Source of the DNA: Clostridia bacterium
GTDB lineage: Bacteria; Bacillota; Clostridia; Oscillospirales; Acutalibacteraceae
Direction: 5' to 3'
Length of the DNA stretch: 20,630 nt
NCBI GenBank assembly: GCA_900755995.1
Contig: CAAEIM010000093.1
Location: forward strand, 1-20,630
Position numbers and translations under genes: made by a program. The notes under the pieces were generated by a model, which was not told the DNA's origin, made no database searches, and saw only the letters and a program-made list of their open reading frames with translations. Numbering within the stretch: the first letter of the stretch is position 1; the number at the start of each line of letters is the position of its first letter. Below are positions 7,546 through 14,480 of the stretch, one piece after another.

Positions 7546-7629
7546 TGTTCAGGCACAGCTTACAGCTGCCGAGGTGTAAATAATTCTTTAACAGCATACG
7601 AAATAATTTTTTGTAAAGGCGGGTAAAAA

Positions 7630-8187
7630 ATGGCTATAGATTCGGAAAAAATCAGAGAGGGCGTAAGACTTTTGCTAGAGGGTATCGGCGAGGATATAAA
7701 CCGTGAAGGACTTCTGGAAACTCCCGACAGAGTTGCCCGAATGTATGAAGAAATATGTGCAGGCTATGAGGACGATGCAAAGGTACATCTCAGCAAAACC
7801 TTTAGCTGCCAAAACAACGAAATAGTCCTTGAAAAGGACATCACCTTTTACTCGCTGTGTGAACATCACATTATGCCGTTTTATGGAAAGGCGCATATAG
7901 CATATATTCCGAACGGCAGGGTTGCAGGACTTTCAAAGCTTGCAAGAACCGTGGAGGTTTACGCAAAAAGACTGCAATTACAGGAGCAAATGACTGCGCA
8001 GATTGCAGACGCCTTAGACGAGCATTTAAAGCCACTGGGCGTTATGGTTATAGTTGAAGCAGAACATATGTGTATGACTATGAGGGGGATAAAAAAACCC
8101 GGCAGCAGCACCGTTACTATGGCGGTGAGAGGCAGCTTTGCCGAGAACACCCACTTACAGAATATGGTTATGGGTATGCTTAAATGA
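7630..8187 (+). CDS. folE: GTP cyclohydrolase I (FolE)
   Basis: FolE converts GTP to 7,8-dihydroneopterin triphosphate and formate, the first step of folate synthesis. The 185-residue protein shows the zinc ligands Cys77 and His80 in SLCEHHIMPFYGK and Cys148 in HMCMTMRG; the 71-residue spacing between the two cysteines is that of E. coli FolE. ETPDRVARMY (30-39) and GLSKLARTV (100-108) are family signatures. The start follows AGGCGGGT. It is the first gene of a five-gene operon and its stop overlaps the next start by four bases (ATGA), which indicates translational coupling. Confidence 0.97.
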   Translation: MAIDSEKIREGVRLLLEGIGEDINREGLLETPDRVARMYEEICAGYEDDAKVHLSKTFSCQNNEIVLEKDITFYSLCEHHIMPFYGKAHIAYIPNGRVAGLSKLARTVEVYAKRLQLQEQMTAQIADALDEHLKPLGVMVIVEAEHMCMTMRGIKKPGSSTVTMAVRGSFAENTHLQNMVMGMLK

Positions 8188-8666
8188 GGCTTAAAAACGC
8201 AAATAAGGTTTTAAAAAGCCCGATTTTTTTAAACGAGCTTAACAGAATAGACAGGCTTGAAGAAGACAGAGAATTTTGCAGGCACGGCTTAAGTCACCTC
8301 TTCGATGTAGCGAGAATTGCCCTTATAACCTGTATGAAAGAGGGTTTGGACATATCTGAGGATTTACTGTACACTGCGGCTTTGCTCCACGATATAGGCA
8401 GGGGCGAGGAATACGAAAGCGGCACTCCTCACCATATTGCAGGGAAAAAAATCGGGGCGAAAATACTTGAAAGCATCGGCGCAGAAAGCGAATTTTCAAA
8501 AAATGTACTGAGGCTTATTTCCTCTCACAGAGGCTCAAACTCCCAAACCGAGCTTGAGAGAATTTTCTATTACGCCGATAAGAAATCACGAAACTGCTTT
8601 GCCTGCTCGGCTTACAATAAATGTAATTGGAATGAAAGCAAAAAGAACAACCTTGCGGAGGTCTGA
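8184..8666 (+). CDS. HD-domain metal-dependent phosphohydrolase in the folate operon
   Basis: This 160-residue HD-superfamily protein carries the expected metal ligands: His34 and His38 (RHGLSH), His69-Asp70 (LLHDIGRG), His83-His84, His115 (SSHRGSNS) and Asp132 (YYADKKSR). It ends with a cysteine-rich stretch, NCFACSAYNKC, containing CxxC plus a third cysteine. It overlaps folE by four bases and its stop is one base from the folP start, so it is co-translated with folate enzymes. The pathway step with no dedicated enzyme here is removal of phosphate from dihydroneopterin triphosphate between FolE and FolB (done by a Nudix protein, FolQ/NudB, in some bacteria). A role in that step is attractive but is inference; GTP or nucleotide hydrolysis is another option. 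Confidence 0.85.
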   Translation: MRLKNANKVLKSPIFLNELNRIDRLEEDREFCRHGLSHLFDVARIALITCMKEGLDISEDLLYTAALLHDIGRGEEYESGTPHHIAGKKIGAKILESIGAESEFSKNVLRLISSHRGSNSQTELERIFYYADKKSRNCFACSAYNKCNWNESKKNNLAEV

Positions 8667-8667
8667 A

Positions 8668-9477
8668 ATGAAAATTGGAAATAAAAACTTTGACCTGAAT
8701 AACAACTGCTATATTATGGGCATACTTAATGTTACCCCCGACTCCTTTTCGGACGGCGGCAAATTCAACGAGCTTGACAAGGCGCTTTTTCACGTTGAGG
8801 AAATGATTAGGGACGGAATGGACATAGTTGACATAGGCGGCGAATCGACAAGACCGGGATATACTAAAATTTCTGATGATGAGGAAATTCAGAGAACCGT
8901 TCCCTTTATAGAGGCTGTTAAAAAGCGCTTTGATGTTCCCATATCTCTTGACACCTACAAATACAGAGTTGCCCGTGAGGGAATAAAGGCGGGCGCTGAC
9001 CTGATTAACGATATATGGGGACTTAAATATGACAACGGCGAAATGGCTGACGTTATCGCAGAGAGCGGACTCCCCTGCTGTCTTATGCACAACAAAGAAA
9101 AGGCTGACTACAACGATTTTATTACCGATATGGTAAATGAAATGGCTGAAAGTGTGAAAACAGCCGAAGCTCACGGCATTTCAAGGGATAAAATTATTCT
9201 TGACCCCGGCGTAGGCTTTGCAAAAAGCTTTGAGAATAATATCGAGGCTATAAATAAGCTGGATAAGCTTTGCGAATTGGGACTTCCTGTGTTGCTGGGA
9301 ACTTCCCGGAAATCGGTAATCGGTCTGGCACTTGACCTGCCAAAGGGCGAAAGGATGGAAGGAACCTTAGCTACTTCGGTTATCGGAGTTATGCATGGAG
9401 CGTCCTTTGTCAGAGTGCACGATGTTAAAGAAAATGCAAGGGCGGTAAAAATGGCTCTTGCGGTGCTTGGAAAATAA
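8668..9477 (+). CDS. folP: Dihydropteroate synthase (FolP)
   Basis: FolP condenses 6-hydroxymethyl-7,8-dihydropterin pyrophosphate with p-aminobenzoate to give dihydropteroate; it is the sulfonamide target. The 269-residue TIM barrel has all family motifs in order: ILNVTPDSFSDGGKF (19-33), DIGGESTRPG (55-64), LIND (112-115), LDPGVGFAK (178-186), GTSRKS (211-216) and RVHDV (249-253). The start is ATG 8668, with GGAGGT five nt upstream; the frame stays open further upstream but that part lies within the HD gene. Its place between the HD gene and folBK fits operon-level coordination. Confidence 0.97.
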   Translation: MKIGNKNFDLNNNCYIMGILNVTPDSFSDGGKFNELDKALFHVEEMIRDGMDIVDIGGESTRPGYTKISDDEEIQRTVPFIEAVKKRFDVPISLDTYKYRVAREGIKAGADLINDIWGLKYDNGEMADVIAESGLPCCLMHNKEKADYNDFITDMVNEMAESVKTAEAHGISRDKIILDPGVGFAKSFENNIEAINKLDKLCELGLPVLLGTSRKSVIGLALDLPKGERMEGTLATSVIGVMHGASFVRVHDVKENARAVKMALAVLGK

Positions 9478-9489
9478 GAGGGATACGCA

Positions 9490-10317
9490 ATGGATGAAAT
9501 TCACATAGACAATTTAAAAATCTTTGCACACCACGGAGTATTTGATTTTGAAAATCAAAATGGACAAAATTTTTATGTAAACGCTGTTTTGTATATAGAC
9601 GCCGCAAAAGCCGCAAAAGCTGACGACCTTAACCTTTCGGTTGACTACGGAGCTGTATGCGCTCACATTGAAAGGGTTATGACAGAAAACACCTATAATC
9701 TTCTGGAAACTACGGCGCATACTGTAGCGCTTGAGATACTCAGGAACTTTTCCGCAGTCAAAAAGGTTGACGTAGAAATTCGCAAGCCCGAAGCACCGGT
9801 TGATATGGAGTTTGAATCCATTTCGCTAAAGGTTACGAGGGCATGGCACTATGCGGTATTATCGCTTGGCTCTAATATGGGCGAAAGCGAGGCTCTTATA
9901 AGGGCGGCGGCAGACGAGCTTGCCTCCTGCGAAAATATAAAGGACTCTGTTATCAGCACACTGATAAAGACAAAGCCATACGGCTACACCGAGCAGGACG
10001 ACTTTATAAACGGTGCGCTTATCTGCAAAACGCTGTTTTCTGCGGATGAGCTTCTCGATTTTATGCACGATTTAGAGAACAAAGCGAACCGCAAAAGAGA
10101 AATCAAGTGGGGACCCAGAACTCTGGACTTGGATTTGATATTCTACGATGATGAAATAATTGCAACAGAAAATCTGACTGTTCCCCACTGCGATATGCAA
10201 AACAGAGAGTTTGTACTAAAGCCCTTGTGCGAAATCGCCCCGTGGTATATGCACCCTGTGTTTCACAAGAGAGCCGACTGCCTGCTCAGGGAACTGGAGG
10301 AAAAGAGCAAACTATGA
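9490..10317 (+). CDS. folBK: Bifunctional dihydroneopterin aldolase / HPPK (FolB-FolK fusion)
   Basis: This two-domain enzyme covers consecutive steps: dihydroneopterin to 6-hydroxymethyl-dihydropterin (FolB), then pyrophosphorylation (FolK). Residues 1-117 are FolB, with IFAHHGVFDFENQNGQNF (11-28), Tyr53 in SVDYGAV, Glu73 in LLETTAH and the catalytic Lys99 in EIRKPEAPV. Residues about 120-275 are FolK, with VLSLGSNMGE (123-132), the ATP/Mg motif GPRTLDLDLIFYDD (208-221) bearing Asp213 and Asp215, and VPH...NREFVLKPL (231-245). The linker is only a few residues (TRAWHY). Fusions of this kind are known in Firmicutes. The last codons overlap the folA start by four bases (ATGA). Confidence 0.95.
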   Translation: MDEIHIDNLKIFAHHGVFDFENQNGQNFYVNAVLYIDAAKAAKADDLNLSVDYGAVCAHIERVMTENTYNLLETTAHTVALEILRNFSAVKKVDVEIRKPEAPVDMEFESISLKVTRAWHYAVLSLGSNMGESEALIRAAADELASCENIKDSVISTLIKTKPYGYTEQDDFINGALICKTLFSADELLDFMHDLENKANRKREIKWGPRTLDLDLIFYDDEIIATENLTVPHCDMQNREFVLKPLCEIAPWYMHPVFHKRADCLLRELEEKSKL

Positions 10318-10793
10318 TAAACATAATAGCGGCAGTGAGCAAAAACGGAGTTATAGGAAACAACGGAAAAATCCCCTGGAATATTCCCGAGGATATGAAG
10401 TTTTTTAAGAAAATGACTACGGGAAATGTCGTTATAATGGGCAGAAAAACCTTTGAAAGCATCGGCAGAGCTCTGCCTGAGCGTATTAATATAGTGGTCA
10501 GTTCAACCAAAGAAAGCTTTCAGGGAGCAGTATCGTCAAAGAGCTTTAAGCAGGCTGTCACGATTGCCGAGGCTTACGCAAAGGAAAACAGCTGCGAGAT
10601 ATTTATTATCGGCGGTGAAACAATCTACAGGCAAGGGCTTGAATATGCCGACAGACTTTACATCACAAGGGTTGACGGCAATTTTGACGGCGACGCCTGC
10701 TTTCCTCATTTTGAGAATTTAAAGGAACATATTAAAGACGGCGCACAAATTTTTGTAAATACGCAGACAGCCGGTGGGACGGCTGTCTGTTGA
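10314..10793 (+). CDS. folA: Dihydrofolate reductase (FolA)
   Basis: FolA reduces dihydrofolate to tetrahydrofolate with NADPH; it is the trimethoprim target. The 159-residue protein has IAAVSKNGVIGNNGKIPW (5-22), the active acid Asp27 in PEDMKFFKK, VVIMGRKTFESIGRALP (39-55), FIIGGETIYRQ (97-107) and the adenine/NADP contact strand DRLYITRV (113-120). The start is ATG 10314, overlapping the folBK stop; an internal GGAGG lies 13 nt upstream. The C terminus is odd: the last codons (NTQTAGGTAVC) are encoded by a GC-rich perfect hairpin (10764-10789), and the usual terminal beta strand ending in aromatic and basic residues is not evident. The dispersed repeat starts directly after the stop. It may therefore have an altered but functional end. 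Confidence 0.93.
   Translation: MINIIAAVSKNGVIGNNGKIPWNIPEDMKFFKKMTTGNVVIMGRKTFESIGRALPERINIVVSSTKESFQGAVSSKSFKQAVTIAEAYAKENSCEIFIIGGETIYRQGLEYADRLYITRVDGNFDGDACFPHFENLKEHIKDGAQIFVNTQTAGGTAVC
10764..10789. other. Perfect hairpin encoding the folA C terminus
   Basis: CAGACAGCCG (10764-10773) pairs with CGGCTGTCTG (10780-10789) around a 6-nt loop, inside the last codons of folA. No run of T follows, so it is not a normal terminator. In the opposite strand it occupies the position that hairpin P3 has after repeat copy 1, so it may be part of the inserted element. Confidence 0.7.
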
Positions 10794-10861
10794 CTGCACT
10801 TATCCGAGCAGACAGTTTCATAAAGAAAAAGCTCTTGTGCCCGACAACTGCCGAGCAATTT
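10794..10861 (-). repeat. Dispersed ~68-bp repeat, copy 2 (downstream of folA, inverted)
   Basis: This is the inverted counterpart of 5528-5596. It begins at the base after the folA stop and ends 12 bp before the operon terminator. The distal 25 bases match copy 1 at 23 positions. The six-pair helix is conserved with pairing-compatible changes (CGAGCA, 10805-10810, and TGCCCG, 10838-10843, on the plus strand). The closing P1 helix seen at copy 1 is not present here. Confidence 0.85.
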
Positions 10862-10873
10862 CCTATATAATAT

Positions 10874-10924
10874 AAAACCGATATTCAAATTTCTTAGATA
10901 AAAGAATTTGAATGTCGGTTTTTG
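10874..10924 (+). terminator. Strong terminator of the folate operon
   Basis: An 18-bp stem with one T-G pair (AAAACCGATATTCAAATT, 10874-10891, with its partner 10905-10922) encloses a 13-nt loop; the T-run is TTTT-T followed by GCTTTTTA. The A-run on the left makes it potentially bidirectional. Confidence 0.92.
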
Positions 10925-11066
10925 CTTTTTATTTCAAGCGTTTCAGTAAATTGCATCAGGTCAAACAGTAGCTATGGAAAAGCGAAATTTATATATTGTG
11001 CACAAAATTATGTAGTGATATTTTATTGCCAAAATTCCATAATACAGTAGAAAAAACGCAAATATG

Positions 11067-11075
11067 TGATATAAT
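11067..11075 (+). promoter_or_regulatory. Candidate extended -10 promoter of the lipoprotein gene
   Basis: TGA-TATAAT (11067-11075) has the extended -10 form but no recognisable -35. A second TATAAT lies at 11114-11119, also without a -35. The remaining bases of 10925-11173 show no other feature. Confidence 0.35.
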
Positions 11076-11173
11076 AATAAATAACAAGACTAAAAATTGC
11101 AAGCAGAAATTGTTATAATATAGCAAAACAAGCTGCAGTCTTTTGTTAATATGACATATAAGGAGGAATATAC

Positions 11174-12337
11174 TTGCGGAAATTAATTTTACTTATATTT
11201 ACTGTATTTATTTTAATCCCGTTTAGCGGATGTCACACTGTTTCGGAATACAATAATGACTCCACCGATCTGAACGGAAAAATAACGATTTATGACAATA
11301 ACAAAGCTTTGGCAGAAATTGAGCTTTTTGGAAATATTACCCAAACCAATGACGGTTTTGTATATTCAAAATATACAAATGACTCCTCCGAGATGGAATA
11401 TTACAGATTTATCTTTGATACCCAAAAGAGTATAAAACTGGGTTCTTTAAAGGGCTGGTCTTTTGAAAGTAATGAAACAGCATATGTTAATAATCATATT
11501 TACTTTCTTGCCGCAACAGGTGAAATAGCGTCCTATGATGACAGAACACTTAAATTTATGGAAATAGATTTGAATAACAATACAATGCGGGAAATATCAT
11601 CTGAAAAAGGCGGCTTTCCTTATGATACCTTGGAAAAAGCAAATGACTCTGTACTGATGACTAAGGTTCTGCAAAACGGCAGTTGTTTGGAGGAATATAA
11701 TACCGTCAGCGGAGAAACTAAGATACTGAAAAGCTTTGATTTTGATGATAAGAATAGCATCGGAGAAGCAATCAGGAAAATTTCGGTTAATGAAAAGGAT
11801 AAGACAATTTCCCTTTTAATGCTAAAAATTACTTCTGAAGGCGATACTTCACTGTATATTGATACATACGATTATGATATGAATTTATTAGATACCACCG
11901 ACATTTCATCAATATCAGAGGACGAAAATGAATTAGCTCAAGGCGTATCATTTTTTGACTGCTCAAATGACTGCATTTTCTATGAAAATTTCAGTATAAC
12001 AAGATTTTTAGGCTTTATTAATAACGGCACTTTAGATGAGGTTGGCGGCATAGACGAGTCATTTGAAATGTCGCGCAAGACTGCAAAAGATAATGAAACA
12101 TATTTGTTTTATCGGTTCGCCGACAGCAATAATTATATATATCTTTTCAATACAAAAGATAAAACAATGAAAAAAGCTGCATATAAAGCCGAGGATGATA
12201 GATATTATATAACAAATATGTCTTGTGATGAAAATAATAACCTATTTATTTTTATGAATTATAAACATCCCGATACAGGAGAGCAGCTTGAACCAAGAGT
12301 GTATTATGTAAAAATGGACGACTTAAAGTTTGAGTAA
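11174..12337 (+). CDS. Predicted lipoprotein of unknown function
   Basis: I do not recognise this 387-residue protein. It has a lipoprotein signal peptide: Arg2-Lys3, a hydrophobic core (4-17) and a lipobox FSGC with the lipidated Cys20, followed by a short Ser/Asn/Asp-rich linker, so it should be anchored on the outer face of the cell membrane. The rest is rich in aromatic and acidic residues and in strand-like segments of 30-50 residues (such as GFVYSKYTN, AYVNNHIYFLAA, TYLFYRFADSNNYIYLFNT), the pattern of a beta-propeller-like sensor or binding domain; that is a guess from composition. The start is TTG 11174, chosen because a perfect AGGAGG lies seven nt upstream. It is transcribed alone. 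Confidence 0.82.
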   Translation: MRKLILLIFTVFILIPFSGCHTVSEYNNDSTDLNGKITIYDNNKALAEIELFGNITQTNDGFVYSKYTNDSSEMEYYRFIFDTQKSIKLGSLKGWSFESNETAYVNNHIYFLAATGEIASYDDRTLKFMEIDLNNNTMREISSEKGGFPYDTLEKANDSVLMTKVLQNGSCLEEYNTVSGETKILKSFDFDDKNSIGEAIRKISVNEKDKTISLLMLKITSEGDTSLYIDTYDYDMNLLDTTDISSISEDENELAQGVSFFDCSNDCIFYENFSITRFLGFINNGTLDEVGGIDESFEMSRKTAKDNETYLFYRFADSNNYIYLFNTKDKTMKKAAYKAEDDRYYITNMSCDENNNLFIFMNYKHPDTGEQLEPRVYYVKMDDLKFE

Positions 12338-12422
12338 AGGGCAATTAAAATTAGGCTCAGTTAAAAAACGAAATTTTGCAAATTTCGGCAAACATCAAAA
12401 AATTCTATACGAAAGATTTATG

Positions 12423-12452
12423 CAAGCGATAGTATCAAGCTATCGCTTGTTT
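12423..12452 (+). terminator. Possible terminator after the lipoprotein gene
   Basis: A perfect 10-bp stem (CAAGCGATAG, 12423-12432, with CTATCGCTTG, 12440-12449) is followed only by TTTGTG, a weak T-run. Two other small hairpins lie in the same 326-bp gap: CGAAATTT/AAATTTCG at 12369-12387 and CCTGTA/TACAGG at 12482-12496. Otherwise the gap holds only the rsmD promoter and leader. Confidence 0.45.
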
Positions 12453-12563
12453 GTGCATATAGAGCTTTTGATAGGAAAATTCCTGTAAAATACAGGTGCC
12501 TGCCTTTTAGTAACACATAAATTGCAGTTATGCAGTTCAGTAATAATAAAATAAATAAAAACA

Positions 12564-12592
12564 TTGTAATTTTTGTAATAATATGTTATAAT
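12564..12592 (+). promoter_or_regulatory. Promoter of rsmD-coaD
   Basis: TTGTAA (12564-12569) and TATAAT (12587-12592) are 17 bp apart, and TG stands one base before the -10 (extended -10). Confidence 0.75.
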
Positions 12593-12621
12593 TATGTAAC
12601 GCAATGAAAAAATAATTTACG

Positions 12622-12640
12622 GGGCGGAAAAGCTCTGCCC
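12622..12640 (+). promoter_or_regulatory. Hairpin in the rsmD leader
   Basis: GGGCGGA (12622-12628) pairs with TCTGCCC (12634-12640; one G-T pair) around AAAGC. It lies about 25 nt before the rsmD start and ahead of the AAAGGAAG ribosome binding site. No run of T follows, so it is not a terminator; a regulatory or stabilising role is possible. Confidence 0.45.
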
Positions 12641-12663
12641 AATATTCAAAAAAGGAAGATAAT

Positions 12664-13209
12664 ATGAGGGTAATTACAGGAACAGCCCGAGGCAGACGGC
12701 TCGAAACCCTTGAGGGTGAGGATGTAAGACCTACAACCGAAAGAATCAAGGAGGCGATTTTCTCTATAATTCAGTTTGAAATTATGGGGCATACCTTTCT
12801 TGACCTCTTTGCAGGTTCGGGACAGATGGGCATTGAGGCTATCAGCAGGGGCGCAGAGTCGGCGTACTTTGTAGATTCTTCAAAGAAGTCGCTTGATGTT
12901 GTGAGGAAAAATGTTTCAGCGGTAAAATTTGAACAGCAGGCAAAGCTTTTTGCAATGGATTACAGAAGCTTCCTCTCTATGAACAGCGTAGAGTTTGACA
13001 TTGCCTTTTTAGATCCGCCGTATAAAAAGGGAATTTTACAGGACGCTCTCCCCCTTGTTGCCGAAAATATGCGGAGCACGGGAGTTATAATTGCAGAAAA
13101 TCCCCTTGACGAACAACTTTCTGCAAATTACGGCGATTTTCTACTTGACAGAGAATATCGCTATGGTAAAATAAAAATAAGCACATTCAGACATAAGGAT
13201 TTTTTGTGA
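12664..13209 (+). CDS. rsmD: 16S rRNA (guanine966-N2)-methyltransferase RsmD
   Basis: RsmD methylates G966 of 16S rRNA in assembled 30S particles, using S-adenosylmethionine. The 181-residue protein opens with the family signature MRVITGTARGRRL and RPTTERIKEAIFSII (22-36), has the cofactor motif FLDLFAGSGQMGIEAISRGA (45-64) and the catalytic DPPY at 117-120 (in AFLDPPYKKG). AAAGGAAG lies upstream of the ATG. The stop shares one base with the coaD start (TGATG). Pairing of rsmD with coaD is common in Firmicutes. Confidence 0.95.
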   Translation: MRVITGTARGRRLETLEGEDVRPTTERIKEAIFSIIQFEIMGHTFLDLFAGSGQMGIEAISRGAESAYFVDSSKKSLDVVRKNVSAVKFEQQAKLFAMDYRSFLSMNSVEFDIAFLDPPYKKGILQDALPLVAENMRSTGVIIAENPLDEQLSANYGDFLLDREYRYGKIKISTFRHKDFL

Positions 13210-13703
13210 TGAATAAAACCGTTATTTGTCCGGGCAGCTTTGACCCGGTTACACTGGGACATATCGACATTATCAGGCGAGCGGCAAATATGTTTGACCA
13301 TGTAATTGTCGGGGTGTTCACCAACGAAAAAAAGCAGCCGAGCTTTTCAGCCGAGGAAAGGATTCAGTTCTTAAAAGAATCCACGGCTGACATAGAAAAT
13401 GTTGAAATTGTATGCTACAGCGGACTTCTTGCCGAGTATTGCAGGGAGCGCAAGGTTGACGCAATAGTAAAGGGACTGAGAGCTGTTTCAGACTTTGAGT
13501 ACGAATTTCAGCAGGCACTCACTAACAAAAGGCTCAATCCAAAGCTTGAAACAATATTTTTGACGGCTGAGTCGGAATCAATGTATTTAAGCTCAAGTAT
13601 GGTGCGCACCGTAGCCTCGCTCGGCGGAGATATAAGTAATTTTGTTCCTCCAATGATTCACGACAGAATTGTTGAAAGACTTAATAAAAGCAATAAACCT
13701 TAA
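13209..13703 (+). CDS. coaD: Phosphopantetheine adenylyltransferase (CoaD)
   Basis: CoaD joins AMP from ATP to 4'-phosphopantetheine, giving dephospho-CoA, the penultimate step of coenzyme A synthesis. The 164-residue protein has CPGSFDPVTLGHIDII (7-22), with the nucleotidyltransferase TxGH motif at Thr15-His18, then KGLRAVSDFEYEFQ (88-101) and YLSSSMVRTVASLGGD (126-141), where SSS-MVR completes the ATP site. I choose ATG 13209; a GTG one codon earlier is in frame. It is translationally coupled to rsmD. Confidence 0.96.
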   Translation: MNKTVICPGSFDPVTLGHIDIIRRAANMFDHVIVGVFTNEKKQPSFSAEERIQFLKESTADIENVEIVCYSGLLAEYCRERKVDAIVKGLRAVSDFEYEFQQALTNKRLNPKLETIFLTAESESMYLSSSMVRTVASLGGDISNFVPPMIHDRIVERLNKSNKP

Positions 13704-13721
13704 TGCAAAGGAGACATAAAA

Positions 13722-14189
13722 ATGAAAATTGATGATTTGATTGTAGAGCTTCAGGATATACTCGGTTCAGCCAAAGCCGTACCTTTTTCAGGCGGCAAGG
13801 TAATGGTTGACAGCGATGAGATGTACAACATTCTTGAGCAGATTCAGGACGCAATGCCGTCAGAAATCAGCCAGGCAAAGAATGTGGTTGCCGACAGAAA
13901 GGCTATTCTCAACGAGGCAAAATGCGAGGCTGAGAACATTATCCGCAACGCTGAGGAGCGTAAAAAGACTATTCTCAACCAGAACGAGCTTGTAAGAGAG
14001 GCTAAGGTAAAGGCTAACGAGATTATTAACGACGCAAAGGCTAAGTCAAAGGAAATCCGTACAGCCACAAATGTATATTCCGACAGCATCTTAAAGACTA
14101 CAGAGGAAACCCTCACCTCTCAGCTTGAGCTTGTTAAGAAAACCAGAGCAAAATTTGCCGAGCAAAAAACCCAGAAGAAAGCAGAGTAA
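13722..14189 (+). CDS. Coiled-coil protein downstream of coaD, function unknown
   Basis: This is a soluble 155-residue protein that is almost entirely predicted coiled coil from residue about 45 to the end: long charged heptad-like runs (ILNEAKCEAENIIRNAEE, AKVKANEIINDAKAKSK) rich in Ala, Glu and Lys, ending in AEQKTQKKAE. The first 45 residues (MKIDDLIVELQDIL...VDSDEMYNILEQIQDAMP) could be a small DivIVA-like or dimerisation head. Such proteins are often labelled as ATPase-like or V-type ATPase subunit-like on coil similarity alone, which says nothing of function. An AAAGGAGA site precedes the ATG, 18 bp after coaD, so it is probably the third gene of the operon. A structural role at the division site or membrane is only a guess. 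Confidence 0.85.
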   Translation: MKIDDLIVELQDILGSAKAVPFSGGKVMVDSDEMYNILEQIQDAMPSEISQAKNVVADRKAILNEAKCEAENIIRNAEERKKTILNQNELVREAKVKANEIINDAKAKSKEIRTATNVYSDSILKTTEETLTSQLELVKKTRAKFAEQKTQKKAE

Positions 14190-14304
14190 TTTTTAGCATA
14201 CGCTCTGTTTATATTTCAAAATTCCGATGTGCCGCTGTTAATGCTCAGGCACCTGTTATTGCCGCCAAGGCTTCAGCTTTGTGTGCAATAATTTAAAAAA
14301 AGGT

Positions 14305-14357
14305 AAAAAACCTGCACCTGTAAGACTATATGCTTGCAGGTGCAGGCTATTTTTTTA
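14305..14357. terminator. Bidirectional terminator between convergent genes
   Basis: A 14-bp stem with one T-G pair (CCTGCACCTGTAAG, 14311-14324, with 14333-14346) has an 8-nt loop, six A on its left and seven T on its right. It can stop both the coaD operon and the minus-strand peptidase gene. The stretch 14190-14304 also contains TTATTGC (14256-14262) complementary to GCAATAA (14285-14291). Confidence 0.9.
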
Positions 14358-14480
14358 TTTATATAAAAAACCTATTGCCCTCTCCCTTATGAGCAATTTA
14401 ATATAAGATAAAGAAAAATGCCGATATATCAAACTGATACAACAAGTAATTTCATCAACTAAATCAATTAAGCAAGCTTT

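Noticed and set aside
7546..7629. Tetrahydrofolate or other riboswitch in the folE leader
   Set aside because: The leader is under 85 nt, has only one small hairpin and lacks any riboswitch core I can recognise.
8515..9174. Open frame of 219 codons on the minus strand
   Set aside because: It is antisense to the HD gene and folP, both certain; no supporting motif or start site.
10764..10789. Rho-independent terminator of folA
   Set aside because: The hairpin lies within the coding sequence and has no T-run; the real terminator is at 10874-10924.
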